64,000 nt of DNA from Arthrobacter sp. StoSoilB20 (lineage in GTDB: Bacteria; Actinomycetota; Actinomycetes; Actinomycetales; Micrococcaceae), in the NCBI RefSeq assembly GCF_019977295.1, contig NZ_AP024651.1, positions 1,860,001 to 1,924,000 on the forward strand, written 5' to 3'. The position numbers and the translations under genes were made by a program. This document shows, in pieces, positions 41,658 to 50,464 of this stretch. How positions within the stretch are numbered: the stretch's first letter is position 1; each line of letters opens with the position of its first letter. The notes under the pieces were generated by a model, which did not search any database, was not told the origin of the DNA, and saw nothing but the letters and a program-made list of their open reading frames with translations.

Positions 41658-42220
41658 TTGATGGACCCGGCCGCCACATTGGCGCCAATGGTGAAGGTGG
41701 ATACGCCTTCCTTCTGCCGGATTGAGACGTTCACTGTCTCGCCATCACCCCTGACAAAGTCCAGCGAGGTGACATTGCCTACGGCCTCCGGTCCAGGTAC
41801 AAGCTTGAAGCCCTGTGCCTCCAAGGACGTTTTGTAGTAGTCCACCACGCCCTCCGGCGGGGCCTTGACGGTTCCAACCAAGGCTGCCGTTGCCAGGGAG
41901 GTGCTCTTGTCGAAGCTGCTGGAACGGACCGATGCCTTGGGCATGACGGGAATCAGTTGCTCGGGAAAGCCCGGAACAAGGGCGTTTACCGTGGCAGTGG
42001 CGCCCGGCGCCGAAGTGGCCGATTCCGTCGTCGTCGCTGGTGCAGTCGCTGACGCGGACGCGGAAGCGGCAGGGCTCGAGGACGATGACTGCGATGAAGT
42101 GTCCGTGGGGGACGGAGCGGCCGAACCTCCTGGGGCCGGTGTGCATGCCGAGGCTGCTACGGCGACACTTGCTGCGAGCAGGGCAAACCCTCGCGATCGA
42201 GGAGTTCCAAAGAGCTTCAC
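41654..42220 (-). CDS. Lipoprotein of unknown function
   Basis: The 188-residue protein has a basic start, a hydrophobic core and a lipobox ending AASAC with Cys26 as the lipidation site. A Ser/Ala/Thr/Pro-rich linker follows (about 27-75), then a compact domain of about 110 residues (SSSFDKSTSLATAALVGTVKAPPEGVVDYYKTSLEAQGF) that I do not recognise. GTG 42220 is chosen because GGAAGGA lies six bases upstream. It is co-transcribed with the polyprenyl synthase and divergent from the DNA polymerase IV gene. Confidence 0.82.
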   Translation of the reverse strand: MKLFGTPRSRGFALLAASVAVAASACTPAPGGSAAPSPTDTSSQSSSSSPAASASASATAPATTTESATSAPGATATVNALVPGFPEQLIPVMPKASVRSSSFDKSTSLATAALVGTVKAPPEGVVDYYKTSLEAQGFKLVPGPEAVGNVTSLDFVRGDGETVNVSIRQKEGVSTFTIGANVAAGSIK

Positions 42221-42267
42221 AGGGTATCCTTCCGGGGCTGGGGCAGAGATTGCCTCCAGTTTAGTCA

Positions 42268-43563
42268 GTGGCCGGGCATAGTATTGCCGATGTGAGGCAG
42301 GAAGCATTCGGCAGCGGCCCAGGAGCCGGTCAGGAGTCCTCCCGCAGCGCAGGTGATGCTCTGCGGGAATTGAGGCGAACCAGCATCCTCCACGTTGATA
42401 TGGATGCGTTTTTTGTCTCCGTTGAACTCCGCAGCAGACCCGATCTCCGGGGAAAGCCAGTGATCGTCGGATTTCCCGCTGAGCGGTCGGTGGTGCTTTC
42501 GGCTTCCTACGAGGCCCGGGCCACAGGAGTGAAGTCCGCCATGCCCATGTCGATCGCGATGCGGCGTTGCCCCTCCGCGGTGATCATTAATCCGCGGCAT
42601 TCGGTGTATTACGAAGTGTCCGGCCAGATCATGGAGATCTTTGCTTCCATTACGGATCTGGTGGAGCCCCTCAGCGTCGATGAAGCCTTCCTCGATGTTG
42701 GTGGGGCGATTCGCCGGCTCGGTCCGCCCCTGGAAATAGGACACCTCATCCGCCGAAGGGTCCAGTCGGAACTGGGCATTACGGCATCTGTGGGAATTGC
42801 GGGCACCAAGTTCGTGGCCAAAATCGCCTCCACGCGGTGCAAGCCCGACGGAATCCTGCAGATCAACGCCGGGGACACCCTTGCCTATCTTCACAGTCTC
42901 CCCGTTAATGCTCTGTGGGGCGTGGGTGGAAAGACCGGAGAGGTGCTTGCCCGCCTTGGCATCCGAACTGTGGCAGATGTGGCGGCAACTCCGGTGGCTG
43001 CCCTGAAGAAGGTCCTCGGTGCCAGCGGGGAACACGTCCACCGGCTGTCCATGGGAATAGATCCCCGCCCGGTGACGCCTACCAGGCTTGAGAAGAGCAT
43101 CGGGGCGGAAGAGACCTTCTCCACCGATACGGGTGACAATGCCTTGCTGCACAAGGAATTGCTGCGCTTATCCCACCGGACGGCGGGAAGGCTGCGCAGT
43201 TCCGGCATGCTGGCCAGGACCGTGGCCCTGAAGCTCCGGTACTCGGACTTTTCCACGGTCACACGGAGCCGGACCGTTCATGCCCCAGTGGACAGCGCGC
43301 AGATGATCTACCAAGTGGCGGTACAACTGCTCGATTCATTGGGGCCGCGGTCCCTGAGCGTCCGCCTCGTTGGGGTACGGGCGGAGCAGCTTGAGCCCGC
43401 CGGGCAAACATCCCTCCAACTAAGCCTGGACCGCCGGGACGACAACTGGCGGGCAGCGGAGCAGGCCTTGGACCGGGTTTCGGAACGTTTCGGGTCCAAA
43501 ACCCTCCTTCCAGCAAGACTCCTCGACCCCGGAAAGCCCTCCGAGGCAGGTGATCAACTGTGA
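42268..43563 (+). CDS. dinB: DNA polymerase IV (Y-family)
   Basis: The 431-residue translesion polymerase has the catalytic HVDMDAFF motif (Asp44 and Asp46), the SVDEAFLD acidic motif, a thumb with helix-hairpin-helix motifs (WGVGGKTGEVLARLGI) and a little-finger domain. A QLSLD stretch near the C-terminus resembles a sliding-clamp-binding motif. About 37 N-terminal residues precede the polymerase domain; GTG 42268 has no clear ribosome site and GTG 42292 is an alternative start. No recA-independent imuA or imuB genes adjoin it and I see no obvious LexA box. Confidence 0.93.
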   Translation: MAGHSIADVRQEAFGSGPGAGQESSRSAGDALRELRRTSILHVDMDAFFVSVELRSRPDLRGKPVIVGFPAERSVVLSASYEARATGVKSAMPMSIAMRRCPSAVIINPRHSVYYEVSGQIMEIFASITDLVEPLSVDEAFLDVGGAIRRLGPPLEIGHLIRRRVQSELGITASVGIAGTKFVAKIASTRCKPDGILQINAGDTLAYLHSLPVNALWGVGGKTGEVLARLGIRTVADVAATPVAALKKVLGASGEHVHRLSMGIDPRPVTPTRLEKSIGAEETFSTDTGDNALLHKELLRLSHRTAGRLRSSGMLARTVALKLRYSDFSTVTRSRTVHAPVDSAQMIYQVAVQLLDSLGPRSLSVRLVGVRAEQLEPAGQTSLQLSLDRRDDNWRAAEQALDRVSERFGSKTLLPARLLDPGKPSEAGDQL

Positions 43564-43792
43564 GCTTGGTCCCGCTGGCCATCAGGCGTCTTTCAGAACG
43601 GCGTCGGACAAACTATCCTATTTATTACAGAGATTTAGATCGTCTGGACAAACTGTTTCCTGAACAGTCGGCCCTGAGATGCCCGCTGAACCAAGAGGGA
43701 ATTTCGGGAACGATTTTCTTGGTCCGATCGTTGTGGAAACAGACGCACAGAAAGCGTTATGTCCAGACGCTGGCTGACTAAAGGAGGTCGCG
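43564..43792. other. AT-richer intergenic region upstream of the DUF3040 gene
   Basis: This 229-base gap is visibly more AT-rich than its surroundings. GGACAAACT occurs twice (about 43605 and 43645) as a direct repeat, and CGTCTGGAC (43641-43649) is matched by the inverted copy GTCCAGACG at 43761-43769. Promoters for the next gene are probably here. A 73-codon frame inside it looks non-coding. Confidence 0.5.
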
Positions 43793-44161
43793 ATGCCCCT
43801 CTCGGAGCACGAACAGAAGCTGCTTGAGCAACTTGAAAAGCAACTTCATGAGGACGATCCGAAGTTTGCCAGCACCATGGGCTCGGATCCCATCCGCAGT
43901 TGGTCAACCCGGCATGTAATCATCGGCGTGCTTGGCGCCATTGCCGGCATCCTCCTCCTGCTCGTGGGAGTTTCGATGCAGGCGATACCAGTGGGTGTCC
44001 TCGGCTTCGTCGTCATGGGTGCTGGCGTCTACTTCGCCACGCTGCGCGGAGCAGCCTTTGGCAAAGCCGGCAAGGGCAAACCAGCCCGGGGCAAACCCAA
44101 GAGTTCGTTCATGAGCAGCCTCGAAGAGCGCTGGGACGAGCGGCGCCGCGACGACTCCTAA
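43793..44161 (+). CDS. DUF3040 small membrane protein
   Basis: The 122-residue protein starts with the DUF3040 signature PLSEHEQKLLEQLEKQL and DDPKFAS, followed by two membrane helices (about 41-60 and 65-85) and a basic C-terminal tail rich in Lys and Gly. AAAGGAGG precedes the ATG. The family is restricted to actinobacteria and its M. tuberculosis member (Rv2169c) lies in the same place, just upstream of mraZ. Function is unknown; the conserved position suggests an envelope or division link. Confidence 0.92.
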   Translation: MPLSEHEQKLLEQLEKQLHEDDPKFASTMGSDPIRSWSTRHVIIGVLGAIAGILLLLVGVSMQAIPVGVLGFVVMGAGVYFATLRGAAFGKAGKGKPARGKPKSSFMSSLEERWDERRRDDS

Positions 44162-44237
44162 GTCCTCCACGACGTTGCACCTCCGCTAGTACGACCCCTG
44201 CTTTACGCGCGCCCCTGATTTTTTCCCGGGGATGACG

Positions 44238-44266
44238 AAAGACCCGCATGCCGCGGGTCTTTTTGC
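44238..44266 (+). terminator. Rho-independent terminator after the DUF3040 gene
   Basis: Arms AAAGACCCGC (44238-44247) and GCGGGTCTTT (44253-44262) with a five-base loop are followed by T residues. Confidence 0.92.
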
Positions 44267-44622
44267 GTTTAACGTGTCTTTTGCTCCACTTCCCACCACC
44301 ACTCCGCTCTTTACCCCGCCAGGCACCCCTACTCAGCCTCCCCTTCCCACCACACCGGCGCAGCAGGCGGGGAAAGCAGCCCAGGGGAGACCTGAACCCC
44401 TCGCCGGAGACGTCCGCGCCACGCGGCGGCTCCACCGGCCCTCCACTTTCCGCCACGGAGCCTAAATCCGCGCCATTTCAACCAACTCGAATCTCAAGGT
44501 GGTGGAGAAACACCTGCTCCTGCGTTGACTGTGGGGCTTTGTGGAGTAAAGTGGAGCGCATAAGAGGGTAGTGGCAGTGTTGGGAATGAACGGGCACCTT
44601 AACTGAGGGGCGGTGGGGCCAG
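44267..44622 (+). other. mraZ upstream region
   Basis: The first 100 or so bases are strikingly pyrimidine- and C-rich (few G between 44278 and 44360). The last 100 hold the mraZ promoter and the MraZ boxes at 44531-44556. I see no credible ORF between the DUF3040 terminator and mraZ. Confidence 0.6.
44525..44556 (+). promoter_or_regulatory. mraZ promoter overlaid by three 10-bp-phased MraZ boxes
   Basis: GTGGGG at 44531, GTGGAG at 44541 and GTGGAG at 44551 are spaced exactly ten bases apart. A TTGACT -35-like hexamer (44525-44530) and a TAAAGT -10-like hexamer (44547-44552) with 16-base spacing overlap them. MraZ is known to bind short G-rich repeats with this phasing upstream of its own gene and repress the dcw operon. 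Confidence 0.8.
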
Positions 44623-45054
44623 ATGTTTCTGGGCACTCACTCGCCGCGTCTCGATGAAAAGGGCCGGATCATCCTTCCCGCCAAGTTCCGCGAGGAGCTT
44701 GCCGAGGGGCTGGTCCTCACCAGGGGTCAGGAACGCTGCATCTACGTCTTCAGCCAGAAAGAATTCGAACGTATTCACGAGTCGATGCGGGAAGCACCAC
44801 TGTCTTCCAAGCAGGCCCGCGACTATATTCGCGTTTTCCTGTCCGGAGCCTCTGATGAAGTACCTGACAAGCAGGGGCGCGTGACCATTCCGCCGGCGCT
44901 CCGGGCATACGCAGGCCTTGGCAGGGAGTTGGCTGTGATCGGAGCCGGCACCCGTGCGGAGATCTGGGATGCCGAAGCTTGGAATGAGTACCTCAACGAG
45001 AAGGAAGCAGCCTTCTCGGAAACGGATGACGACAATCTGCCCGGGTTTATCTGA
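44623..45054 (+). CDS. mraZ: Transcriptional regulator MraZ
   Basis: The 143-residue protein has two SpoVT/AbrB-like DNA-binding units (about 5-47 and 76-119), each containing the typical D-x-K/Q-GR-hhhP motif ([14 protein letters not shown] and [14 protein letters not shown]). It forms a ring that binds tandem repeats upstream of its own gene. It opens the dcw cluster, 167 bases before rsmH. Confidence 0.96.
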   Translation: MFLGTHSPRLDEKGRIILPAKFREELAEGLVLTRGQERCIYVFSQKEFERIHESMREAPLSSKQARDYIRVFLSGASDEVPDKQGRVTIPPALRAYAGLGRELAVIGAGTRAEIWDAEAWNEYLNEKEAAFSETDDDNLPGFI

Positions 45055-45221
45055 CCGGTCGGAGGAAGCAGCAGTACCGCTTCTTGAATGGGATCTCCAG
45101 CCGCCCATCGAACAGTCTTCCTGGCTCACCTTCCCCTGAGCCAGGCCGGCGGGTCGATAGGCGCGGATGGGGATCCGATTCAAGAAACAGCAGGCAAGCG
45201 ATTGAAGAAAGAGGAGGCAGC

Positions 45222-46220
45222 GTGGAAGAGCAGGACGCGGCAAAGCCCACATCGGAGCGCCACGTACCCGTCCTGAAAGACCGCTGCATCAATCTGCTCG
45301 CCCCCGGCTTCGAGGCTGCCAGGAAACGGGGAGCCACCCCTGTCGCCATCGATGCGACCCTGGGCATGGGCGGTCACTCCGAAGCCATGCTGCAGCGTTT
45401 TCCGGACCTGCACCTGGTCGGCATTGACCGGGACGAAGAGGCCCTTGCCTTGGCGGGCGCGCGGCTTGAGCCCTTCTCGGACCGGACGGACCTGGTGCAC
45501 GCCGTGTACGACGAGATCGGCGAAGTCCTCGACGACCTCGGCATCTCCGAGGTCCACGGCATCCTCATGGACCTGGGCGTCTCTTCGCTTCAGTTGGACG
45601 AGCGCGAGCGTGGTTTCGCCTACTCCTACGATGCCCCCCTCGACATGCGGATGGACACCAGCCGCGGACAGACAGCAGCCGACGTCGTCAATAACTACAG
45701 CGAAGACGAACTGGTGCGCATCATCCGCAAGTGGGGCGAAGAAAAGTTCGCCGGCCGCATTGCCAACAGGATCGTTAATGCCCGGGTGGAGAAACCCTTC
45801 GCAACCACCGGTGAACTTGTGGAACAGATCCGCAGTGTTGTTCCCGCCGCAGCGGCCAAGAGCGGTGGACATCCCGCCAAACGCACTTTCCAGGCATTGA
45901 GGATTGAGGTCAACGAGGAGCTGGACGTCCTGGAACGGGCTGTTCCCGCAGCTGTGGCCGCTACGGCCATGGGGGGACGGATCGTGGTGATGTCCTATCA
46001 CTCCCTGGAAGACAAGATCGTGAAGTCGGTTTTCCAGGCTGGATCAAAATCCTCAGCCCCACTCGGTTTCCCCGTGGAACTTGAAGAACATAAACCCGAA
46101 CTGAAAACCATCACCAAGGGCACGGAAGTTCCAACGGCAGCAGAAATCGCTGAGAACCCCCGCGCGGCGTCCGCCCGATTGAGGGCAGTGGAGCGCATCA
46201 AACCAAGGAGAGACGCATGA
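45222..46220 (+). CDS. rsmH: 16S rRNA (cytosine1402-N4)-methyltransferase
   Basis: The 332-residue SAM-dependent enzyme methylates C1402 in the 16S P-site. The SAM motif [10 protein letters not shown] is at 44-53, with [14 protein letters not shown] and the C-terminal [12 protein letters not shown] typical of RsmH/MraW. I chose GTG 45222 with GAGGAGG just upstream. Longer in-frame starts lack ribosome sites and would give an unconserved tail. It ends by overlapping ftsL. Confidence 0.96.
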   Translation: MEEQDAAKPTSERHVPVLKDRCINLLAPGFEAARKRGATPVAIDATLGMGGHSEAMLQRFPDLHLVGIDRDEEALALAGARLEPFSDRTDLVHAVYDEIGEVLDDLGISEVHGILMDLGVSSLQLDERERGFAYSYDAPLDMRMDTSRGQTAADVVNNYSEDELVRIIRKWGEEKFAGRIANRIVNARVEKPFATTGELVEQIRSVVPAAAAKSGGHPAKRTFQALRIEVNEELDVLERAVPAAVAATAMGGRIVVMSYHSLEDKIVKSVFQAGSKSSAPLGFPVELEEHKPELKTITKGTEVPTAAEIAENPRAASARLRAVERIKPRRDA

Positions 46221-46879
46221 GCAACGCCGCAGCGAAGACACTGCCCTCCGTGGTGGGCAATACCGCCCGTGCACTGCCTGCTCCCGGCGGCAAGCCTGAC
46301 TCCGGACGCAAGGCCCGTACGCCGCTTTCCTTGGTGCGCAGTGCTCCGGGCAAACGCCGGACCCCATTCGTCGTCCTTTGCTTCGTGGCCATGGCGGCTG
46401 CCCTCATGGCAGTTCTTGTCCTGAATATTTCGGTATCCACTGCCCAATACCAGTTGGTGCAGCTTAAGGCCGAAGCAGCAACCCTGAACAAGGAAAACCA
46501 GGACCTGACACAGAGGAAGCAGAACTTCGAGGCTCCCCAGAATTTGGCCGCGAAGGCGGCAGAATTAGGAATGGTTCCTTCAACTGTCAAGGGACAGATC
46601 GACCTCAATACGATGACCGTCACCGGAAAGGCAACACCGGCCGTTAAGGGAGATGCTCCTTTGGCCCAGTTGGCTCCTCCGGCAGTGGCGGGGATGCTGG
46701 ACGTGGTTCCCTCGGTAACAACCAAGGAACCCTTGGAGAACCTCAAGCCGGTGACTCCGGTTGCGCCTGCCGCCCCGGCTGCACCCGCGGCTGCTACAGC
46801 ATCTCCGGCAGCTACGCCGCCGGTTGACCTTAACGGGGGCTCTGTACCGGCCCCGCAGCAGAAGGCACCCGGGCAGTAA
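46217..46879 (+). CDS. ftsL: Cell division protein FtsL-like
   Basis: The 220-residue protein has a basic cytosolic N-terminus of about 50 residues, one membrane helix (about 51-72), a short coiled coil (about 75-105) and the ELGMVPS motif typical of FtsL. It then has an unusual 95-residue Ala/Pro/Thr-rich C-terminal tail. FtsL bridges FtsQ, FtsB/DivIC and FtsI at the septum. Its ATG overlaps the rsmH stop by four bases and it precedes ftsI, the standard dcw position. Primary sequence is weakly conserved, so the call rests on topology and position. Confidence 0.88.
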   Translation: MSNAAAKTLPSVVGNTARALPAPGGKPDSGRKARTPLSLVRSAPGKRRTPFVVLCFVAMAAALMAVLVLNISVSTAQYQLVQLKAEAATLNKENQDLTQRKQNFEAPQNLAAKAAELGMVPSTVKGQIDLNTMTVTGKATPAVKGDAPLAQLAPPAVAGMLDVVPSVTTKEPLENLKPVTPVAPAAPAAPAAATASPAATPPVDLNGGSVPAPQQKAPGQ

Positions 46880-46921
46880 TCCATCAGTCCACCGAAGCTA
46901 GGCCAGCAGCAAGGAATCAAC

Positions 46922-48718
46922 GTGGCTCAGAACCCCGGCACATCGAAAAAAACGAAGACGCCGGCGGCAAAAAAGCGGTTGCGGGTTGGTCTTGGCATCA
47001 TGCTGACGCTGCTGTTGGTAGTGGGCGGCAAGCTGTTCATGGTCCAGGGCCTGGATATGGGCGGAATGGCCGAAGCTGCGCTGGCGAAGCGCCTGACGCC
47101 CCAGGTCCTGCCTGCTGAGCGGGGGCAGATCGTTGATGCCAACGGCACTGTCCTGGCCAGCAGCGTCATCCGGTACAACCTCGTTGTGGACCAGGTCCTG
47201 AATACGAACACGGCCACCTTTAAGAGGTACAACGAGAAGACCGAAGAGGTTGAGACCGTTTCCAGGGACCAAGGCATCTCGGAGCTGGCCACGCTCCTGG
47301 GTTCCGACGTCGAAAAAATCCGCGAGGCGCTGACCGGAGATAAGAAGTACTTCGTGGTCGCCAAAGACATCAAGCCTGAGCTTGAAGACCGGATTTCCAA
47401 ACTGAATATCCCGGGAGTGATCCCCGAAGGCGTCAGTAAGCGCGTGTATCCAAATGGCAGCGTGGCCGGTGGAGTAGTGGGTTTCCTCCAGGATGGCGTC
47501 TCAGGCCAAGCAGGCATCGAGCAGACCCAGGACGAGGTCCTGCGTGGCGTTGAAGGAAAGCGCGTTTTCGAGATCGGCGCTGACGGCCTGAGGATTCCAG
47601 TGGCCACCGACGAACTGACTCCGGCAGTGGACGGCAGTGACGTCAAGCTGACCCTGAACACCGATATCCAGTATTTTGCGCAGCAGGCCATCCAAAGCCA
47701 AGTGAACAAGATGAATGCCGAGTGGGGTTCCATCATCGTGATGGACATCAAGACCGGCAATCTGGTGGCCCTGGCTGATACCAATGCTCCGGATCCGAAC
47801 GACCCCGGAAAGGTTGACGCCAAGGACCGTGGCGTCCGCTCCGTGACAGCTGCCTACGAGCCCGGTTCCGTGCAGAAGATGATCACGGCAGCTGCCGTGA
47901 TCGAAGAAGGCAAGTCGTTCCCCTTGGATCACTTCACGATTCCAACTGCCTACACGATCGACGGGCAGACGTTCACGGACGCCTTTGAGCACGGCACTGA
48001 AGAACGCACTTTGGCCGGCATCCTGGGGTGGTCCATGAACACTGGAACCGTCATGGCGGGCAGCAGGTTGACCAAGGAACAGCGCTACGACTGGTTGAAG
48101 AAGTTCGGCATCGGTGAGCAGACGGACATCGGACTGCCGGCCGAGGCAACCGGCATCCTGGCAAAGCCTGATCAATGGGACGAACGGCAGCAATACACTG
48201 TCCTGTTCGGACAAGGCGTTTCCCAATCGACGCTGCAGACAGTTCGTGCGTTCCAGAGCATCGCGAACGATGGCGTCATGCTGCAGCCAAGGCTTATTGA
48301 CAGCTACATCACTCCCCAGGGGGAGGAACAGAAGGTTCCGGCCAAGGATTCGCGCCAGGTGGTATCCAAGGAGACCGCCCAGCAGGTGCGGGACATCCTC
48401 GAGAGTGCCGTCACTGAGGGGCAGATCAAGGACGCGGCAATCGATGGTTACCGGGTGGGCGCAAAGACGGGAACGTCGCAGGCTCCCCGTGAGGATGGCC
48501 TGCCCGGATTCGACGGATACACCGCCTCGATGGTGGGCATGGCGCCCATGGATGACCCGCGTTTCATTGTTGAGGTGGTCCTGCAGCGTCCCAAGGGAAA
48601 CATCTATGGCGTCACCAACGGACCGGTGTTCCGTTCGGTCATGTCACAGGTGCTGCGGACCTACAACGTGGCCCCGTCCACGGGAACTCCCGCGCGGCTG
48701 CCCCAGTTCGTCAAGTAA
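46922..48718 (+). CDS. ftsI: Septal peptidoglycan transpeptidase FtsI (PBP2b/PbpB type)
   Basis: The 598-residue class B penicillin-binding protein has a short basic cytosolic tail, one membrane helix (about 22-40), a dimerisation/pedestal domain and a transpeptidase domain. The active-site motifs are SVQK at 316-319, SMN at 371-373 and KTG at 515-517. It crosslinks septal peptidoglycan with its SEDS partner FtsW encoded downstream. No PASTA domains follow the transpeptidase. GTG 46922 follows AAGGA. Confidence 0.95.
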   Translation: MAQNPGTSKKTKTPAAKKRLRVGLGIMLTLLLVVGGKLFMVQGLDMGGMAEAALAKRLTPQVLPAERGQIVDANGTVLASSVIRYNLVVDQVLNTNTATFKRYNEKTEEVETVSRDQGISELATLLGSDVEKIREALTGDKKYFVVAKDIKPELEDRISKLNIPGVIPEGVSKRVYPNGSVAGGVVGFLQDGVSGQAGIEQTQDEVLRGVEGKRVFEIGADGLRIPVATDELTPAVDGSDVKLTLNTDIQYFAQQAIQSQVNKMNAEWGSIIVMDIKTGNLVALADTNAPDPNDPGKVDAKDRGVRSVTAAYEPGSVQKMITAAAVIEEGKSFPLDHFTIPTAYTIDGQTFTDAFEHGTEERTLAGILGWSMNTGTVMAGSRLTKEQRYDWLKKFGIGEQTDIGLPAEATGILAKPDQWDERQQYTVLFGQGVSQSTLQTVRAFQSIANDGVMLQPRLIDSYITPQGEEQKVPAKDSRQVVSKETAQQVRDILESAVTEGQIKDAAIDGYRVGAKTGTSQAPREDGLPGFDGYTASMVGMAPMDDPRFIVEVVLQRPKGNIYGVTNGPVFRSVMSQVLRTYNVAPSTGTPARLPQFVK

Positions 48719-48820
48719 GCTTCTTGGGCGTCTGTTTCGGCCAAGATTCGATCCACCACTAACGGCCCGGGCGCCGCTGGCTCCACGCCGGTCGTTCCAC
48801 GAGCACCAACGGAGAACTAC

Positions 48821-50458
48821 GTGTCAGAGCACAATGAGGCAGCCAACAACGTCACGACGCCGGACGCAGGCCGGTCCGGCTTCCGGCCCGGGTCTGTTGC
48901 AGCGGTGCCCTTGGCCACCATCGCGGAGGTCCTTGGCGTGGCCGCCCCGGAAGAGGGGCACCACGGGGGAGTAACGGGTATTACGCTCAACTCCAGGGCA
49001 GTGGAACCCGGCGATCTCTATATGGCTTTACCGGGAGCTTCGCGCCATGGTGCCGACTTTGTTCCCCAGGCAGTAGAGGCCGGAGCCGCTGCCGTGGTGA
49101 CGGACGACGCCGGGGCACGCCAGCTTGCGCTGGCAGGCGAACAGCCGGTGCCTGTCCTCATTGTTGATGAGCCGCGCACGGTGGTGGGTCCCCTCGCTGC
49201 GCTGATCTACCGCAGCCAGCCGGCCGAGGGCGGATCTCCCGCGCTCTACGGTGTCACCGGGACCAACGGCAAGACCACCACCACCTACTTCATCAACTCG
49301 CTGCTGCGGGCCCTTGGCCGGAAGACGGGGCTCATCGGCACCATCGAGATTGTGGCAGGTGGCGAACCCATCCCGAGCTTGCTGACCACTCCGGAGTCCA
49401 CCGATGTCCATGCCCTGCTGGCATTGATGCGGGAGCGTGGACTGGACGCGGCGTCCATGGAGGTCTCATCACACGCAATCTCGTACCGCCGGGTGGATGG
49501 GGTCATGTTCGACGTCGCAGGCTTTACCAACCTCACCCAGGACCACCTGGACCTGCACGGGAGCATGGAAGAGTACTTCCGCACCAAGGCTGACCTTTTC
49601 ACCGCCAAGAGGGCCCGCCACGCCGTGGTTACCGTCGATGACGACTGGGGACGCAAACTCGTTGACTTGGCCGATATCCCGGTCACGACTCTCTCCGCCG
49701 GTGGAGCAGCCGCTGGTTCCGACTGGCACGTCGCAGGCATCACTGCCCGCGGGCTAGGCTCCGAATTCGAACTCCGGCACGTCGACGGCCGGATGCTGCG
49801 CGTCCACACCGGCCTGCCTGGAGCCTTCAATGTGGCCAACGCGGCACTGGCCACCATCATGGTCCTGGCATCAGGAGTGGATGGACAGGCGCTTCAGGCG
49901 GCATTGGACGCCCATGATCCTTTCACCGTCGCCGTTCCCGGACGCATGCAGTTGGTGTCCACTGAACCGGCGGCCGTTGTTGATTTTGCCCACAATCCCG
50001 ATGCTTTGGCGCGCGCCCTGGAGGCCGTACGATCCCCGGAGGAGGGGTCCCGGGTCATCGTGGTCTTTGGTGCCACCGGCCAGCGGGATCAAGGTAAACG
50101 GCCCACCATGGGTGCCATAGCCGCGCGACTGGCTGACGTTGTGATAGTCAGCGATGACGATCCCCATGACGAAGATGCAGCCTCCATTCGGGCAGAAGTG
50201 CTCCAGGGCGCCTACGCCGCGCGGGATACGGAGGGACTGGCCAGCGAAATCGTTGAGTCTTACCCCAGGGACGCGGCGATCCGACTGGCCGTGGAGATGG
50301 CCGAAGCCAGCGACACCATCCTGGTTGCCGGGCGCGGCCACGAAGTGTGGCAAGAGGTCAAAGGCGTCAACCTGGCCCTGGACGACAGGGTGGAATTGCG
50401 TGCCGCCTTGACATCCAAGGGATTCAGCGTTTCAACGGACCAGCGGATAGAGTCCTAA
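48821..50458 (+). CDS. murE: UDP-MurNAc-tripeptide synthetase, predicted L-lysine-adding
   Basis: The 545-residue Mur ligase adds the third residue of the stem peptide. GTNGKTT is at 147-153 and the carbamylated Lys is Lys256 in YFRTKADLF. The specificity loop, where meso-DAP enzymes carry DNPR, here reads DDDPHDED at 445-452, lacking the Arg that binds the free end of DAP. This fits the L-lysine peptidoglycan known for Arthrobacter and relatives. About 25 N-terminal residues are extra. GTG 48821 follows CGGAGAACTAC. It lies between ftsI and murF in one run. Confidence 0.93.
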   Translation: MSEHNEAANNVTTPDAGRSGFRPGSVAAVPLATIAEVLGVAAPEEGHHGGVTGITLNSRAVEPGDLYMALPGASRHGADFVPQAVEAGAAAVVTDDAGARQLALAGEQPVPVLIVDEPRTVVGPLAALIYRSQPAEGGSPALYGVTGTNGKTTTTYFINSLLRALGRKTGLIGTIEIVAGGEPIPSLLTTPESTDVHALLALMRERGLDAASMEVSSHAISYRRVDGVMFDVAGFTNLTQDHLDLHGSMEEYFRTKADLFTAKRARHAVVTVDDDWGRKLVDLADIPVTTLSAGGAAAGSDWHVAGITARGLGSEFELRHVDGRMLRVHTGLPGAFNVANAALATIMVLASGVDGQALQAALDAHDPFTVAVPGRMQLVSTEPAAVVDFAHNPDALARALEAVRSPEEGSRVIVVFGATGQRDQGKRPTMGAIAARLADVVIVSDDDPHDEDAASIRAEVLQGAYAARDTEGLASEIVESYPRDAAIRLAVEMAEASDTILVAGRGHEVWQEVKGVNLALDDRVELRAALTSKGFSVSTDQRIES

Positions 50459-50464
50459 ACCGAG

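Noticed and set aside
42221..42267. LexA (SOS) box upstream of dinB
   Set aside because: No GAAC-N4-6-GTTC-type palindrome is visible in the short gap between the lipoprotein and dinB starts.
43560..43781. A 73-codon frame between dinB and the DUF3040 gene
   Set aside because: The region is AT-rich with short repeats, there is no convincing ribosome site, and the translation resembles no family; it looks like promoter DNA.
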